Below, piece after piece: positions 54,135 to 62,779 of a stretch of 64,000 nucleotides of DNA. Position 1 is the first letter of the stretch. Each line of letters opens with the position of its first letter. The stretch comes from Streptomyces lasiicapitis (GTDB lineage Bacteria; Actinomycetota; Actinomycetes; Streptomycetales; Streptomycetaceae). The notes under the pieces were generated by a model. It ran no database searches. It had not been told where the DNA came from and saw only the letters and a list, made by a program, of their open reading frames with translations. A program made the position numbers and the translations under genes. Location of the stretch: contig NZ_BMNG01000004.1 in assembly GCF_014646335.1 (NCBI RefSeq), positions 500,638 to 564,637 of the forward strand, read 5' to 3'.

Positions 54135-55712
54135 TCAGGAGGCGGAGGCGCTTTCCGCTTCCTCTCCTTCGAGGAACGTGCGGACCACCTCGATGTCCCC
54201 GATCCGTGAGGGATCGACCTGCCTCGGGTCGTCGCCGAGGACGGCGAGGTCGGCGCGCTTTCCGGGCGTGATGCTGCCCGCGCTGTCCTCCCAGTGGCAG
54301 GCGTACGCGGCGTCGGTGGTGTACGCGCGCAGCGCGGCGTCCACGTCGATGCCCTCCTCGGGGCCGATGACCGCACCCGACGCGGACGCCCGCTCGACCA
54401 TGAACTGGATCGCCCGCAGCGGCGCCCCGTTGGCCACCGGCCGGTCCGAACTGCCGACCAGGCGCACCCCGTGGTCGAGGAAGCCCCGGCCCCGGTACAT
54501 CCAGGGCGCCCGCTCCGCACCCATGATCGTGGCGTAGTCGTCGCCGAAGTACCGCAGGAAGCTCGGCTGGACGACCGCCGTGATCCCGAGTTCGGCGAAC
54601 CGGCGGAGCTGGTCGGGGCGCACCAGGCCCGCGTGCTCCACGCGGTGCCGGGCGTCCGGGCGCGGGCGCCCGCGCTGCGCCGCCTCCAGTCCGTCCAGGG
54701 CGACGTCGACGGCGCGGTCGCCGATGGCGTGCACGGCGAGCTGCCAGCCCGCGCGATGGCCCGCCACGATGGTGTCCTTGAGGCGGTCCGCGTCCATCTG
54801 GAGCTGGCCGTTGGAGTCGCTGCCCACGTACGGGTCGGTGAGCGCCGCCGTGCGCGCCATCATGCCGCCGTCGGTGAACACCTTCATTGCGCCGAGTGAG
54901 AGCCGTCCGTCGCCGAAGCCCGTGCGCAGGCCGAGCCCGAAGGCGCGCGTCGTGGTGTCCTCGCGCGCCGCGTCGACCGCGCGCAGCGCGTCCGCGGCCA
55001 CCATGAGCTGCACGCGTACGGGCAACCTGCCCGACTCGTGGGCGAGTTGGTAGGCCGCGGCCTCGATGGGGCTGTGCGAGAACAGCTCGCTTCCCACGCC
55101 CGCCTCCACGACGCCCGTCACGCCCTCGGAGCGGCACACGCGCGCCGTGTGCTCGATTGCGCCCGCCATTTCGCCGAGCGAGTGCGGCGGCCGGAGCTGG
55201 AGCACCGCGCCCATGTCCTCCTCGGCGAGAAAGCCGTCGGAGCCCGCGATGTGCGGCGGAAGCAGGTCGAGGATGGAGGTGTTCACGAGGCAGGCGTGGC
55301 CCGAGATGTGTCCCAGGTACACCTTGCGGCCGTCGCTGACCGCGTCCAACTCCTTGGCGGTGAGCGGCCGGTCGAGCTCGCGCTGGTCGTAGTCGGCCAG
55401 GGTGACCCAGCCGCCCCGGGGCCGGGCGGCGACGGCGTCGGCCACCACCTTGAGGATGTCGTCGACGCGCCGGCTGGGCGCGACGCTCGGCGCCTGCGCC
55501 TTGAGGCCTGCCCAGACCATGTGCACATGGCTGTCGATGAAGCCCGGCAGCACGGTCGCGCCGTCGAGATCCACGACGCGCCGTGCCGGGAGTCCGGCCA
55601 CGTCGTCGTCGAGTCCCACGATCCGGCCCTGCCAGATGCCGAGTTCGCGGGCGGTGGGGTGGTCCGGGTCCATCGTGACGATATGGGCGTTGGTGAGCCT
55701 GGCGCAGAGCAC
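54135..55712 (-). CDS. YtcJ-like amidohydrolase (amidohydrolase family 3)
   Basis: The 525-residue metal-dependent hydrolase has N-terminal beta-sandwich strand NAHIVTMDPDHPTARELGIW, first metal motif GFIDSHVHMVWAGL (His-x-His), HISGHACLVNTSIL, and later metal ligands in WQLAVHAIGDRAVD and RVEHAGLVRPDQ. The final GSSDRPVANGAPLRAIQFMV carries the Asp of the site. The family hydrolyses amides or imides of unknown nature, often N-substituted formamide-like compounds. GTG 55712 has AAGGGAT upstream. It is divergent from the iron-box gene, with two distinct palindromes between. Confidence 0.87.
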   Translation of the reverse strand: MLCARLTNAHIVTMDPDHPTARELGIWQGRIVGLDDDVAGLPARRVVDLDGATVLPGFIDSHVHMVWAGLKAQAPSVAPSRRVDDILKVVADAVAARPRGGWVTLADYDQRELDRPLTAKELDAVSDGRKVYLGHISGHACLVNTSILDLLPPHIAGSDGFLAEEDMGAVLQLRPPHSLGEMAGAIEHTARVCRSEGVTGVVEAGVGSELFSHSPIEAAAYQLAHESGRLPVRVQLMVAADALRAVDAAREDTTTRAFGLGLRTGFGDGRLSLGAMKVFTDGGMMARTAALTDPYVGSDSNGQLQMDADRLKDTIVAGHRAGWQLAVHAIGDRAVDVALDGLEAAQRGRPRPDARHRVEHAGLVRPDQLRRFAELGITAVVQPSFLRYFGDDYATIMGAERAPWMYRGRGFLDHGVRLVGSSDRPVANGAPLRAIQFMVERASASGAVIGPEEGIDVDAALRAYTTDAAYACHWEDSAGSITPGKRADLAVLGDDPRQVDPSRIGDIEVVRTFLEGEEAESASAS

Positions 55713-55779
55713 GAACTGATCCCTTCGGGGAATTCGGGGGATGCGGGGGATTCAGGGATACGGGGTATCGAATCCGATC

Positions 55780-55793
55780 CTCGTTCGAACGAG
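55780..55793. promoter_or_regulatory. 14-bp perfect palindrome before amidohydrolase
   Basis: CTCGTTCGAACGAG is fully self-complementary and centred 74 bp upstream of the amidohydrolase GTG. It looks like a dimeric repressor site (TetR- or MarR-like). It is followed by a tandem TCTATTGT/TCTATTGT run (55793-55809). Confidence 0.5.
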
Positions 55794-55807
55794 CTATTGT
55801 TCTATTG

Positions 55808-55826
55808 TTAGGTGAGGCTACCCTAA
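55808..55826. promoter_or_regulatory. Iron box (DmdR1/DtxR type)
   Basis: TTAGGTGAGGCTACCCTAA matches the actinobacterial iron box TTAGGTTAGGCTCACCTAA at 16 of 19 positions. It ends 20 bases before the preferred start of the HTH-like gene, so iron-bound repressor would block its transcription. Confidence 0.8.
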
Positions 55827-55846
55827 GTTCTGATGGTGGTGGGTTG

Positions 55847-56467
55847 GTGGACGAGGAACGGGTGGAGCGGCGGGCGGTTGTGGTCAACCGCCTTGAGGCC
55901 TGGGCCGATGGTGTGGTCGCGGGCCTCGACGCGCAAGAAGACGTCGATCGCTCCTTATTTCACGCCCTGGGCGAGCGCTCGACGCTGCGTGCGGAGAACG
56001 CGGTCCGCAGGGCCGAAGCGGTGCGTGCGGCCGCCCTCGGGCTCGGCCCGGCGGGCTGCGCGGCCGCGGCGGGCATCTCGGAGCGGCTGCTGCTCAACTG
56101 GCAGGCGCGGGAACCCACGTTCGCGGCCGCGATGGCCGCGGCGGCGCACATGGCGGCCCATGAGGGGGAGCGGGCCCGCCTGGCGGCGGCGCCCACGGGG
56201 CCGGGCGCGGCCGGGCTGCGGGTCGTCCTGCGCGCCGTGCGGGGCGGTGTCGCCCAGCCGACCGCGGCGGCGCTCGGCGGCTGGTCCGAGCGGTCCTTCC
56301 TGCGGCTGCGCAGGCAGAGCCCGGAGGTCGCGGCGCTCCTCGCGGCGGCGCGGCGGGCCAGGGCGCGGGCCCGGCGTGCGGAGCGGCGCGGGGGCGCGCG
56401 CGGGTACCGCCTTGTGCGGGTGGACGAGGGGCCGTTCGAGCCGACGCGGCCCGGGGTGGACCACTGA
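55847..56467 (+). CDS. Iron-box-controlled HTH-like protein of unknown function
   Basis: The protein is about 206 residues (GTG 55847 assumed; TTG 55844 and GTG 55862 are alternatives, none with a strong ribosome site). The centre and C-terminal part contain two similar helix-turn-helix-like units: AALGLGPAGCAAAAGISERL plus LLNWQAREP, and AVRGGVAQPTAAALGGWSER plus SFLRLRRQSP. The second is followed by a very basic ARRARARARRAERRGGAR stretch. This looks like a duplicated DNA-binding repeat of the terminase-small-subunit/transposase HTH style, but no family was recognised. The iron box before it suggests expression under iron starvation, with the siderophore genes 2 kb away. Confidence 0.62.
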   Translation: MDEERVERRAVVVNRLEAWADGVVAGLDAQEDVDRSLFHALGERSTLRAENAVRRAEAVRAAALGLGPAGCAAAAGISERLLLNWQAREPTFAAAMAAAAHMAAHEGERARLAAAPTGPGAAGLRVVLRAVRGGVAQPTAAALGGWSERSFLRLRRQSPEVAALLAAARRARARARRAERRGGARGYRLVRVDEGPFEPTRPGVDH

Positions 56468-56649
56468 GGGGAGGCGGCCCGGCCACCAGGGATTCACCCT
56501 GTGGTCGTTCCGGCGTGGCGGAGCGGAGGTGCTCGGCCGGTCAAATCCCTTTGGGACGTGGCGTGTTCGCAGCTGCTCCTGATTTTCCGAGCAACCGTAG
56601 AGGGCGCCGCCACGTCTCGTCCGGCAAGGGCACATCGGCGGCGGGAAGC

Positions 56650-56669
56650 GCACTGGCGAAACCCAGTGC
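56650..56669. terminator. Short hairpin in 263-bp gap
   Basis: GCACTGG (56650-56656) pairs with CCAGTGC (56663-56669) around CGAAAC. It may terminate the HTH-like gene or lie in the leader of the YidB-like gene. There is no U-tract. The rest of the gap 56468-56730 shows no gene. Confidence 0.4.
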
Positions 56670-56730
56670 CGCCCGGCCGTCGCGCCCCGGGACCACCGAT
56701 TCACCTTGCTACGCATTGGAGATAGACAAC

Positions 56731-57042
56731 ATGGCTGCCTTCGAAGCCCCCGCCTCCCCTCTCGAGCAACTCCTCATAGCCACCCTGTACGACGGCAGCG
56801 GGGTCGGCGCCGCCGTCGAGGAGCTGCGTCAGGCGGGCCTCGGCGACAAGCTCGACTCCTGGCTGGGCGCGGGCGAGAACCTGCCCCTCAGCGCCGACGA
56901 GCTCAGCAAGGCCCTCGGCGGCAGCCTTGAGCGCATCGCCGTTGTCACCGGCTCCAGCGCGGACGTCGTCGCGCAGAAGGTCGCCGAACTGCTGCCGGTC
57001 ACCGTGGACTCGGTGAGCCCGAACGGCGAGCTGCCCTCCTAG
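56731..57042 (+). CDS. YidB-like small protein (DUF937)
   Basis: The 103-residue protein has LEQLLIATLYDGSGVGAAVE, LRQAGLGDKLDSWLGAGENL and the DELSKALGGSLERIAVVTGS helix, the YidB/DUF937 pattern with the ...GxGNxxDSWxGxGxN-like turn. The function of the family is not established. GGAG lies 9 bases before ATG 56731. It is convergent with the MbtH-like gene and separated from it by a strong terminator. The last codons and stop lie in a 15-bp tandem repeat. Confidence 0.82.
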   Translation: MAAFEAPASPLEQLLIATLYDGSGVGAAVEELRQAGLGDKLDSWLGAGENLPLSADELSKALGGSLERIAVVTGSSADVVAQKVAELLPVTVDSVSPNGELPS

Positions 57043-57058
57043 CAGCTGCCCTCCTAGC
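57029..57058. repeat. 15-bp tandem repeat across a stop codon
   Basis: AGCTGCCCTCCTAGC occurs twice head to tail (57029-57043 and 57044-57058). The first copy contains the stop codon of the YidB-like gene. The second repeats the same end of the frame, a small slippage duplication. Confidence 0.9.
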
Positions 57059-57067
57059 AAAGGCAGC

Positions 57068-57103
57068 GGGGCCCGACCGCGAGATCACTCGCGGTCGGGC
57101 CCC
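57068..57103. terminator. Strong bidirectional terminator
   Basis: A 16-bp perfect stem (GGGGCCCGACCGCGAG with CTCGCGGTCGGGCCCC) closes a 4-base ATCA loop. It lies between convergent YidB-like and MbtH-like genes. It is the most stable hairpin noticed in the window. Confidence 0.85.
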
Positions 57104-57117
57104 GTCGTGTGTGCGCG

Positions 57118-57327
57118 TCAGCCGCGGGCCGCGTCCTGGAGGCTCTTCGGCCGCAGGTCGGTCCAGTTGGCCTCGACGTAGTCCAGGCAGGACTGGCGGT
57201 CGGCGGGGCCGTGGGCCACGTTCCAGCCGGCCGGCACCTCGGCGAACTGGGGCCACAGGCTGTGCTGGCCCTCGTCGTTGACCAGCACGGAGAACTGGCC
57301 CTCGGCGTCGTCGAACGGGTTGCTCAT
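57118..57327 (-). CDS. MbtH-like NRPS accessory protein
   Basis: The 69-residue MbtH-family protein begins [20 protein letters not shown] and has [20 protein letters not shown], then [17 protein letters not shown]. The three conserved Trp positions are present. It binds and activates adenylation domains of nonribosomal peptide synthetases. GAGGAG precedes ATG 57327. It follows the formyltransferase gene by 43 bases on the same strand and ends at the strong terminator, so the two form an operon. The cognate synthetase is not in the window. Confidence 0.95.
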   Translation of the reverse strand: MSNPFDDAEGQFSVLVNDEGQHSLWPQFAEVPAGWNVAHGPADRQSCLDYVEANWTDLRPKSLQDAARG

Positions 57328-57370
57328 CTGGGGTGTCTCCTCGGTCTTCGGGTGCTTCGGATGCTTCGGT

Positions 57371-58318
57371 TCAGGGGCGGCTGGTGAGGTAGCCGCCCAT
57401 GGAGGTGAAGTACTCCGAGGCGGCGAGCTCCCGGCCATCTTCGGTCCGTACGCGCGTGATGGCCAGACCGTGGTTGCGGCCGGTGCGGGCATCGGCTCCC
57501 GCGACGATCGCCACGCCCTCGCCCTCGCGGTAGAAGATGCGGCCGGGCGTGCCGCCGTACCGTCCCTCGGACACGACCGCCGACAGGATCTCCAGGCGCT
57601 TGCCCTTGTGGAAGGCGTACGCGCTGGGGTACGGCTCGGACTGGGCGCGGACCAGGCGCTCGAGGTCCGCCGCGGGCCAGGTCCAGTCGATGCGGCTGTC
57701 CTCGTCGGAGCGCTTGTGGAAGAAGCTCGCCTGGGACCGGTCCTGCTTGGTGAACTCGGTGTTCCCGGCGGCGATGAGGTCGAGCGCGCCCACGGTGACC
57801 GGGGCGATGAGGTCGACGGTCTTGTGGAAGAGGTCGGTGGCGGTGTCCTTCGGCCCGATCGCGACCTTCTCCTGGCGGACGATGTCACCGGCGTCGAGCT
57901 CGTCGTTCATCATGTGCGCGGTGACGCCCACTTCGGGCTCGCCGTTGATCAGGGCCCAGATGATCGGGGAGAAGCCGGCGTACTTCGGCAGCAGCGAGTC
58001 GTGGATGTTGAGCGTGCCGTGCCGGGGCAGGTCGAAGATCTGCGGCGGGATCCAGGTCCGCCAGTTGTTGGCGACGATGATGTCCGGGTCCGCGCTCTTG
58101 AGCGCCTCGAACAGCTCGTCGTCGTCAGGGCGGTTGCGCAGGAGGACGGGGATGCCGTTGTCCTCGGCGAGATCGGCGACCGAGTCGCTCCAGATCTTCT
58201 CGTAGGCGTGCTCGCTCTTGGGGTGCGTCACGACAAGCACCACGTCGTGCTCGGAATCGAGAAGGGCCTGGAGCGTGCGGTGCCCCCAGGTCTGATAGCC
58301 GAACATGACGACCCGCAT
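57371..58318 (-). CDS. N-hydroxyornithine-type formyltransferase (CchA-like)
   Basis: The 315-residue protein is related to methionyl-tRNA formyltransferase. The N-terminal catalytic domain has [60 protein letters not shown] (catalytic His) and [14 protein letters not shown] (Asp). The C-terminal subdomain starts near residue 200. In coelichelin and related pathways such enzymes put a formyl group from 10-formyl-tetrahydrofolate on N5-hydroxyornithine. AGGAGG precedes ATG 58318. An iron box lies 38 bases upstream, and siderophore transport genes diverge from it, which excludes the housekeeping Fmt. The expected ornithine monooxygenase gene is not in the window. Confidence 0.9.
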   Translation of the reverse strand: MRVVMFGYQTWGHRTLQALLDSEHDVVLVVTHPKSEHAYEKIWSDSVADLAEDNGIPVLLRNRPDDDELFEALKSADPDIIVANNWRTWIPPQIFDLPRHGTLNIHDSLLPKYAGFSPIIWALINGEPEVGVTAHMMNDELDAGDIVRQEKVAIGPKDTATDLFHKTVDLIAPVTVGALDLIAAGNTEFTKQDRSQASFFHKRSDEDSRIDWTWPAADLERLVRAQSEPYPSAYAFHKGKRLEILSAVVSEGRYGGTPGRIFYREGEGVAIVAGADARTGRNHGLAITRVRTEDGRELAASEYFTSMGGYLTSRP

Positions 58319-58355
58319 GGGGTTCCTCCTCAGGACAGGGGTTGACCCGCGCCAG

Positions 58356-58374
58356 TAAAGCAAGGCTTACCTTA
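58356..58374. promoter_or_regulatory. Iron box before formyltransferase
   Basis: TAAAGCAAGGCTTACCTTA fits the DmdR1/DtxR iron box at 13 of 19 positions and is a clear inverted repeat. It is 38 bases upstream of the formyltransferase start at 58318. Confidence 0.72.
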
Positions 58375-58453
58375 GTTTTCAAACGCGAGGGTTCCCTGAT
58401 CCGCGCCCGCCCACCTTCGGATGCCCGGCCATTCCGTCCGCACGCCCATACGT

Positions 58454-58472
58454 TTAACTTAGGCTCACCTAA
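58454..58472. promoter_or_regulatory. Iron box before permease operon
   Basis: TTAACTTAGGCTCACCTAA matches the iron-box consensus at 17 of 19 positions, the best in the window. It ends 51 bases upstream of the first permease gene at 58524. Confidence 0.85.
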
Positions 58473-58523
58473 ACTCTGGGGTGTGCGGTTCCGTAACCGA
58501 TCAAAGGGATAACGTACTTCGCC

Positions 58524-59579
58524 ATGGGCACGACTGCAGTTGAGCGTCCCGCACCCCGAGTGACCGAGGGCCGTCGGCGCCGGGTCGTGGGTCTGGGCAT
58601 GCTGGGGGCGATCCTCGTGATCGCGGGGGTGGCGTCGTTGGCCGTCGGCGCGCGGGCGTTGAGCCCCGCCGACGTGTGGCAGGGATTGTTCGCGACGCCG
58701 GACGCCGACGCGCGGCTCAACGAGATCAGGCTCATCGTGGAGACCGTGCGGGTGCCCCGGACGGTGCTCGCGATCGTCGCGGGCCTCGCGCTCGGGGTCG
58801 CCGGGGCGCTGATCCAGGGGTACACGCGCAACCCGATCGCCGACACGGGCCTGCTGGGTGTGAACGCCGGCGCCTCGTTCGCGGTGGTGTCGGCGATCGC
58901 CGTGTTCGGGTTCTCCAACCCCTTCCAGTACCTGTGGTTCGGCTTCGCGGGGGCGGCGGTCACCGGCGTCGTCGTGTTCGGGCTCGCCAGCCTCGGCAGG
59001 GGCGCAGGCAACCCGTTGACGCTCGCGCTGGCCGGGCAGGGGATCACGGTGTTCCTCGCGGCGATGACCACAGCGGTCGCGCTGTCGGACAAGGAGTCGC
59101 TGAACGCGCTGCGGTTCTGGAACTCGGGCTCGGTGGCCGGTGTCGGCTTCGACGTCATCTGGCCCGTGACCGGATTCATCGTGGTCGGGCTCGTGTTGGC
59201 GGCGAGCACGCTGCCCGCCCTCAACCTGCTCAACCTGGGCGACGACGTGGCGCGCGGCCTCGGCGTGAACATCGCGCTGAGCCGGACCGTCGGCATCGCC
59301 GCCATCACGCTGCTCGCGGGCGCGGCGACCGCGGCGTGCGGCCCCATCGCGTTCCTCGGGCTCATGGTGGCGCACGTCGCCCGCTACCTGACCGGCCCCG
59401 ACTACCGCTGGCTGGTGCCGTACGCGGGTCTGCTCGGCGCCGTCGTCCTCCTCGTCTGCGACATCGTGGGACGCCTGGTGGTGCGGCCGAGCGAACTGGA
59501 CGCGGGGATCGTCGTCGCGCTCCTCGGCGCCCCGTTCTTCGCGGGCCTGGTGTGGCGTGGAAAGTTCAAGAGCGCGTGA
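58524..59579 (+). CDS. FecCD-type siderophore permease, first subunit
   Basis: The 351-residue inner-membrane permease of the BtuC/FecCD family has about nine to ten membrane helices. Signatures are RVPRTVLAIVAGLALGVAGA, LIQGYTRNPIADTGLLGVNA and the ATPase-contact region AACGPIAFLGLMVAHVARYL. It would form a heterodimer with the next gene product to import an iron(III)-siderophore complex. The order permease-permease-ATPase-binding protein-exporter matches coelichelin cchC-cchG. The ribosome site is weak (AAAGGGA lies far upstream). Confidence 0.93.
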   Translation: MGTTAVERPAPRVTEGRRRRVVGLGMLGAILVIAGVASLAVGARALSPADVWQGLFATPDADARLNEIRLIVETVRVPRTVLAIVAGLALGVAGALIQGYTRNPIADTGLLGVNAGASFAVVSAIAVFGFSNPFQYLWFGFAGAAVTGVVVFGLASLGRGAGNPLTLALAGQGITVFLAAMTTAVALSDKESLNALRFWNSGSVAGVGFDVIWPVTGFIVVGLVLAASTLPALNLLNLGDDVARGLGVNIALSRTVGIAAITLLAGAATAACGPIAFLGLMVAHVARYLTGPDYRWLVPYAGLLGAVVLLVCDIVGRLVVRPSELDAGIVVALLGAPFFAGLVWRGKFKSA

Positions 59580-59628
59580 CGGGGGACGAGCGCGTGGCGG
59601 GGGACAGGCGTGTGAACGGGACGAGCGC

Positions 59629-60690
59629 ATGAACGGGACAAAGGTGAAGTCATCGGTGGCGCCGGGCGTGCGCCTGGGCCAGGTGTCGTTCGTCTGGCGG
59701 CCCTGGGTCGCCGGCGTGACGCTGCTCCTCGCGGCGGCGACCTTCCTGGTGTTCTGCCTGTCCATCAGCGTCGGGGACTTCCCCATCGGCCTGTCCCAGG
59801 TGGTCGCCACCCTCTTCGGTCACGGCGAGTCGGTCGACGAGTTCATCATCATGGACCTGCGGATGCCGCGTGCCATGGCCGGACTGGTCGTGGGGGTCGC
59901 CCTCGGCGTCTCCGGGGCGATCACCCAGTCCATCGCGCGCAATCCGCTGGCCAGCCCGGACGTGCTGGGGGTCACCGGGGGCGCCAGCGCGGTCGCGGTG
60001 TTCCTGGTGACGGTGTCGGGCGGGGCCGGTGCGGCGGTCGTCAGCTCCGTGGGCCTGTCGACGGCGGCGCTCGCGGGCGGACTCGGCACCGGACTGCTCG
60101 TGTACTTCCTGGCGTGGCGGCGCGGGATCGACGGCTTCCGGCTCATCCTCATCGGCATCTCGGTGAGCGCCGTGATGGAGGCGATCACGACCTGGCTGCT
60201 CGTCACGGCCGACATCAGGGATGTGGCCCAGGCCCAGGCGTGGTTGGTCGGCTCGTTGGAGGACCGGTCGTGGGACGAGGTCGGCGTGGCGGTGTGGTGC
60301 ACGCTCGCCCTGCTCGTCGTCGTGACCTGTGTGTCATTCCAGTTCAAACCGATGCATTTCGGCGACGAGGTCGCCGCGGGCCTGGGTGTCCGCTATCAGA
60401 TGGTTCGGGCTGTTCTGCTGCTGTGCGCGGTCCTGCTGGCCGGCGTGGCGGTGAGCGCGGCGGGCCCGGTCCTGTTCGTCGCGCTGGTGGCGCCACAGGT
60501 GGCGATGCGCCTGGCGCGGTGTCCGACGCCCCCGATGGCGGCCTCCGGGCTGGCCGGGGCGCTGCTCCTGATCGGCTCCGACCTGGTCGCGCGCACGGCC
60601 CTGCCGATCACGCTCCCCGTCGGCGTGGTCACCGCCGCGATCGGCGGCCCTTTCCTCGTCTACCTGCTGGTGCGGGCCAACCTCAAGTAA
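59629..60690 (+). CDS. FecCD-type siderophore permease, second subunit
   Basis: The protein is 353 residues, from the same family: DLRMPRAMAGLVVGVALGVS, GAITQSIARNPLASPDVLGV and AAGPVLFVALVAPQVAMRLA. ATG 59629 is chosen 49 bases behind the first subunit. The space before it is made of short GACGAGCGC/GGGACAGG-like repeats and holds only a weak ribosome site, so an earlier in-frame start cannot be ruled out. It pairs with 58524-59579 in the membrane. Confidence 0.92.
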   Translation: MNGTKVKSSVAPGVRLGQVSFVWRPWVAGVTLLLAAATFLVFCLSISVGDFPIGLSQVVATLFGHGESVDEFIIMDLRMPRAMAGLVVGVALGVSGAITQSIARNPLASPDVLGVTGGASAVAVFLVTVSGGAGAAVVSSVGLSTAALAGGLGTGLLVYFLAWRRGIDGFRLILIGISVSAVMEAITTWLLVTADIRDVAQAQAWLVGSLEDRSWDEVGVAVWCTLALLVVVTCVSFQFKPMHFGDEVAAGLGVRYQMVRAVLLLCAVLLAGVAVSAAGPVLFVALVAPQVAMRLARCPTPPMAASGLAGALLLIGSDLVARTALPITLPVGVVTAAIGGPFLVYLLVRANLK

Positions 60691-60713
60691 CTGGTCCACC
60701 GGTGAACTGGTAC

Positions 60714-60732
60714 AAAGGTGAGGCAAACCTTA
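60714..60732. promoter_or_regulatory. Iron box before siderophore ATPase
   Basis: AAAGGTGAGGCAAACCTTA matches the iron-box consensus at 13 of 19 positions. It lies in the 59-bp gap between the second permease and the ATPase gene, so the ATPase may have its own iron-controlled promoter. Confidence 0.7.
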
Positions 60733-60749
60733 ATAGGCGAGGGGGGCTT

Positions 60750-61610
60750 GTGGGCGCTCAGCACATAACCGAGATCGAGTCCGGGGCGGTCGACGCCGCA
60801 CGGCTGGCGGCCAAGGGCGTCACCGTCGGCTACGGCGCCCGGACCGTCATCGACGATCTCGACGTGACGATCCCGCCCGGGGTGATCACCACGATCATCG
60901 GGCCCAACGGCTGCGGGAAGTCCACGCTGCTGCGGACCCTGACGCGGCTGCTCAGGCCGACCAAGGGCACGGTCGTCCTGGACGGCGAGGACATCGTCAA
61001 GCTCAAGACCAAGGACGTGGCGAAGAAGCTCGGCCTGCTCCCGCAGGCGCCCGTCGCGCCGGAAGGCCTCACGGTCGCCGACCTGGTCGCCAGGGGCCGC
61101 CACCCGCACCAGAGTTGGCTGCGGCAGTGGTCGTCGGACGACGCCGACGTCGTGGAGCGCGCGCTCGCCATGACCGGGGTGTCCGACCTGGCGGACCGGC
61201 CCGTCGACGCGCTCTCCGGCGGGCAGCGCCAGCGCGTCTGGATCTCGATGACCCTGGCCCAGGGCACCGACCTGCTGCTCCTCGACGAGCCCACGACCTA
61301 TCTGGACCTGGCGCACGCCGTCGACGTCCTCGACCTGGTGGACGACCTGCACGAGTCGGGCTGCACCGTGGTCATGGTGCTGCACGACCTCAACCTGGCC
61401 ACGCGCTACAGCGACAACCTGATCGTGATGGCGGAGGGGTCGGTGCTCGCCCAGGGGCACCCGCGTGATGTGATCACCGCCGAGCTGCTGCACGAGGCGT
61501 TCGGCCTGCGCGCCAAGGTGATTGACGATCCGGTGGGCGACCGGCCGCTGATCGTGCCCATCGGTCGTACGCATGTCCAGATCGACCTGGCCCCGACGCC
61601 GACAAGTTGA
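60750..61610 (+). CDS. Siderophore ABC importer ATPase (FepC type)
   Basis: The 286-residue ABC ATPase has Walker A GPNGCGKSTLLRTL, Q-loop LLPQAPVAPEG, signature LSGGQRQRVWISMTLAQ, Walker B LLLLDEPTTYLDLAH and switch His in VMVLHDLNLA. It powers the FecCD permease pair. GTG 60750 is preceded by GAGGGGGG. Family members usually start about 15-20 residues before the first strand, in line with this start. An iron box is 18 bases upstream. Confidence 0.95.
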   Translation: MGAQHITEIESGAVDAARLAAKGVTVGYGARTVIDDLDVTIPPGVITTIIGPNGCGKSTLLRTLTRLLRPTKGTVVLDGEDIVKLKTKDVAKKLGLLPQAPVAPEGLTVADLVARGRHPHQSWLRQWSSDDADVVERALAMTGVSDLADRPVDALSGGQRQRVWISMTLAQGTDLLLLDEPTTYLDLAHAVDVLDLVDDLHESGCTVVMVLHDLNLATRYSDNLIVMAEGSVLAQGHPRDVITAELLHEAFGLRAKVIDDPVGDRPLIVPIGRTHVQIDLAPTPTS

Positions 61611-61613
61611 AAG

Positions 61614-61662
61614 TTAGGCTAGGCTTACCTCATCTTGGCAAGGTAAAGTTTGCCTGCCCTAA
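61614..61662. promoter_or_regulatory. Two iron boxes before siderophore-binding protein
   Basis: TTAGGCTAGGCTTACCTCA (61614-61632, 16 of 19 consensus positions) is followed by the weaker TAAAGTTTGCCTGCCCTAA (61644-61662, 13 of 19). Both are upstream of the lipoprotein gene at 61725. The first is strong, the second uncertain. Confidence 0.72.
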
Positions 61663-61701
61663 ACATGGGGCCCAACCCCTCAACATGGGGCCTAACCGGA
61701 C
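61662..61701. repeat. 20-bp imperfect tandem repeat
   Basis: AACATGGGGCCCAACCCCTC is followed by AACATGGGGCCTAACCGGAC. It overlaps the end of the second iron box and lies in the leader of the siderophore-binding lipoprotein gene. Confidence 0.75.
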
Positions 61702-61724
61702 AGCGTGAAGGCAAGGGATCTTGG

Positions 61725-62777
61725 ATGCAGCTCCATCGAACGATGCTCAAGCGGCCCTGGCGGCGGGCGGCGGCCATAGCGTCCGCCGCGGCCCTCGGTG
61801 TCGGCCTCCTCGCGGGATGCGGTTCGGACTCGTCGGACGACAAGAAGAGTGACGACGCTCCGGCCGCCGCGGCCGGGAACTTCCCGGTCACCGTGGAGCA
61901 CGCGTTCGGATCCACCAAGGTGTCCAAGGCCCCCAAGAAGGTCGTCACGGTCGGCTACACCGACGACCAGGCCGTCCTGGCGTTCGGCGTGAAGCCGGTC
62001 GGCATGGTCGACCAGTACCCGAACCCGTCGGGCAAGTCCCCCGACATCAACACCCAGTGGCCGTGGGTGAAGGACAAGTGGGGCGACGCCAAGCCCGAGG
62101 TCGTCATGAAGAACGGCGACGCCGGCCCCAACTACGAGAAGATCGCGGCCCTGCGGCCCGACCTGATCATCGCGGTGTACTCCGAGATCGACAAGGCCGC
62201 CTACGACAAGCTCTCCAAGATCGCTCCGACGGTCGGCCGCACCAAGGCGGAGAAGGAGCCCTTCAGCGCTCCGTGGCAGGACAACGCGGTGCACATCGGC
62301 AAGGCGCTCGGCCAGGAGGACAAGGCCGAGAAGCTCGTGGACGGCATCCAGGCCAAGCTCGACAAGGCCAAGAAGGACCACCCCGAGTTCGCCAAGCAGA
62401 CCGCCGTCCCGCTGTCCTGGTACAAGGACTCGGTCGCGCCGTTCACCACCACCGACGTACGCGGACGCCTGGTGACGGGCATCGGCTTCAAGGGCCAGAA
62501 GAAGATCGACGAGGTCGCGGACGGCAAGTTCTTCACCGTGCTTTCGCCTGAGCGCATCGACCTGGTCGACGTCGACCACCTCTTCGTCATCAACGACAAG
62601 GCCGACCAGGAAGCCCTGAAGAAGTTCAAGTTGTTCACCAACTTGAAGGCGGTCAAGAAGGGCAACGTGTCCTACCTGCTGGACAGCGAGGGCCCGGCGG
62701 TCGGCGCGGCGATGTCCCAGGGCACGCTGCTCTCCCTGCCGTACGCGATCGACGAGCTCGTCAAGTCGGTCGACTAG
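61725..62777 (+). CDS. Iron-siderophore-binding lipoprotein
   Basis: The 350-residue periplasmic-binding protein of the FepB/CchF type has a lipoprotein signal with lipobox LLAGC (Cys32). An acidic linker follows (SDSSDDKKSDDAPAAA), then lobe 1 (FPVTVEHAFGSTKVSKAPKK, VVTVGYTDDQAVLAFGVKPV), a long helix linker and lobe 2. It captures the ferric siderophore at the cell surface and hands it to the FecCD permeases. AAGGGA lies 6 bases before ATG 61725. The exporter gene starts 2 bases after its stop. Confidence 0.94.
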   Translation: MQLHRTMLKRPWRRAAAIASAAALGVGLLAGCGSDSSDDKKSDDAPAAAAGNFPVTVEHAFGSTKVSKAPKKVVTVGYTDDQAVLAFGVKPVGMVDQYPNPSGKSPDINTQWPWVKDKWGDAKPEVVMKNGDAGPNYEKIAALRPDLIIAVYSEIDKAAYDKLSKIAPTVGRTKAEKEPFSAPWQDNAVHIGKALGQEDKAEKLVDGIQAKLDKAKKDHPEFAKQTAVPLSWYKDSVAPFTTTDVRGRLVTGIGFKGQKKIDEVADGKFFTVLSPERIDLVDVDHLFVINDKADQEALKKFKLFTNLKAVKKGNVSYLLDSEGPAVGAAMSQGTLLSLPYAIDELVKSVD

Positions 62778-62779
62778 GT

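Noticed and set aside
57371..58318. Housekeeping methionyl-tRNA formyltransferase
   Set aside because: The iron box, the MbtH-like neighbour and the divergent siderophore transport operon indicate a siderophore formyltransferase; housekeeping fmt normally lies beside def or a sun-type methyltransferase gene.
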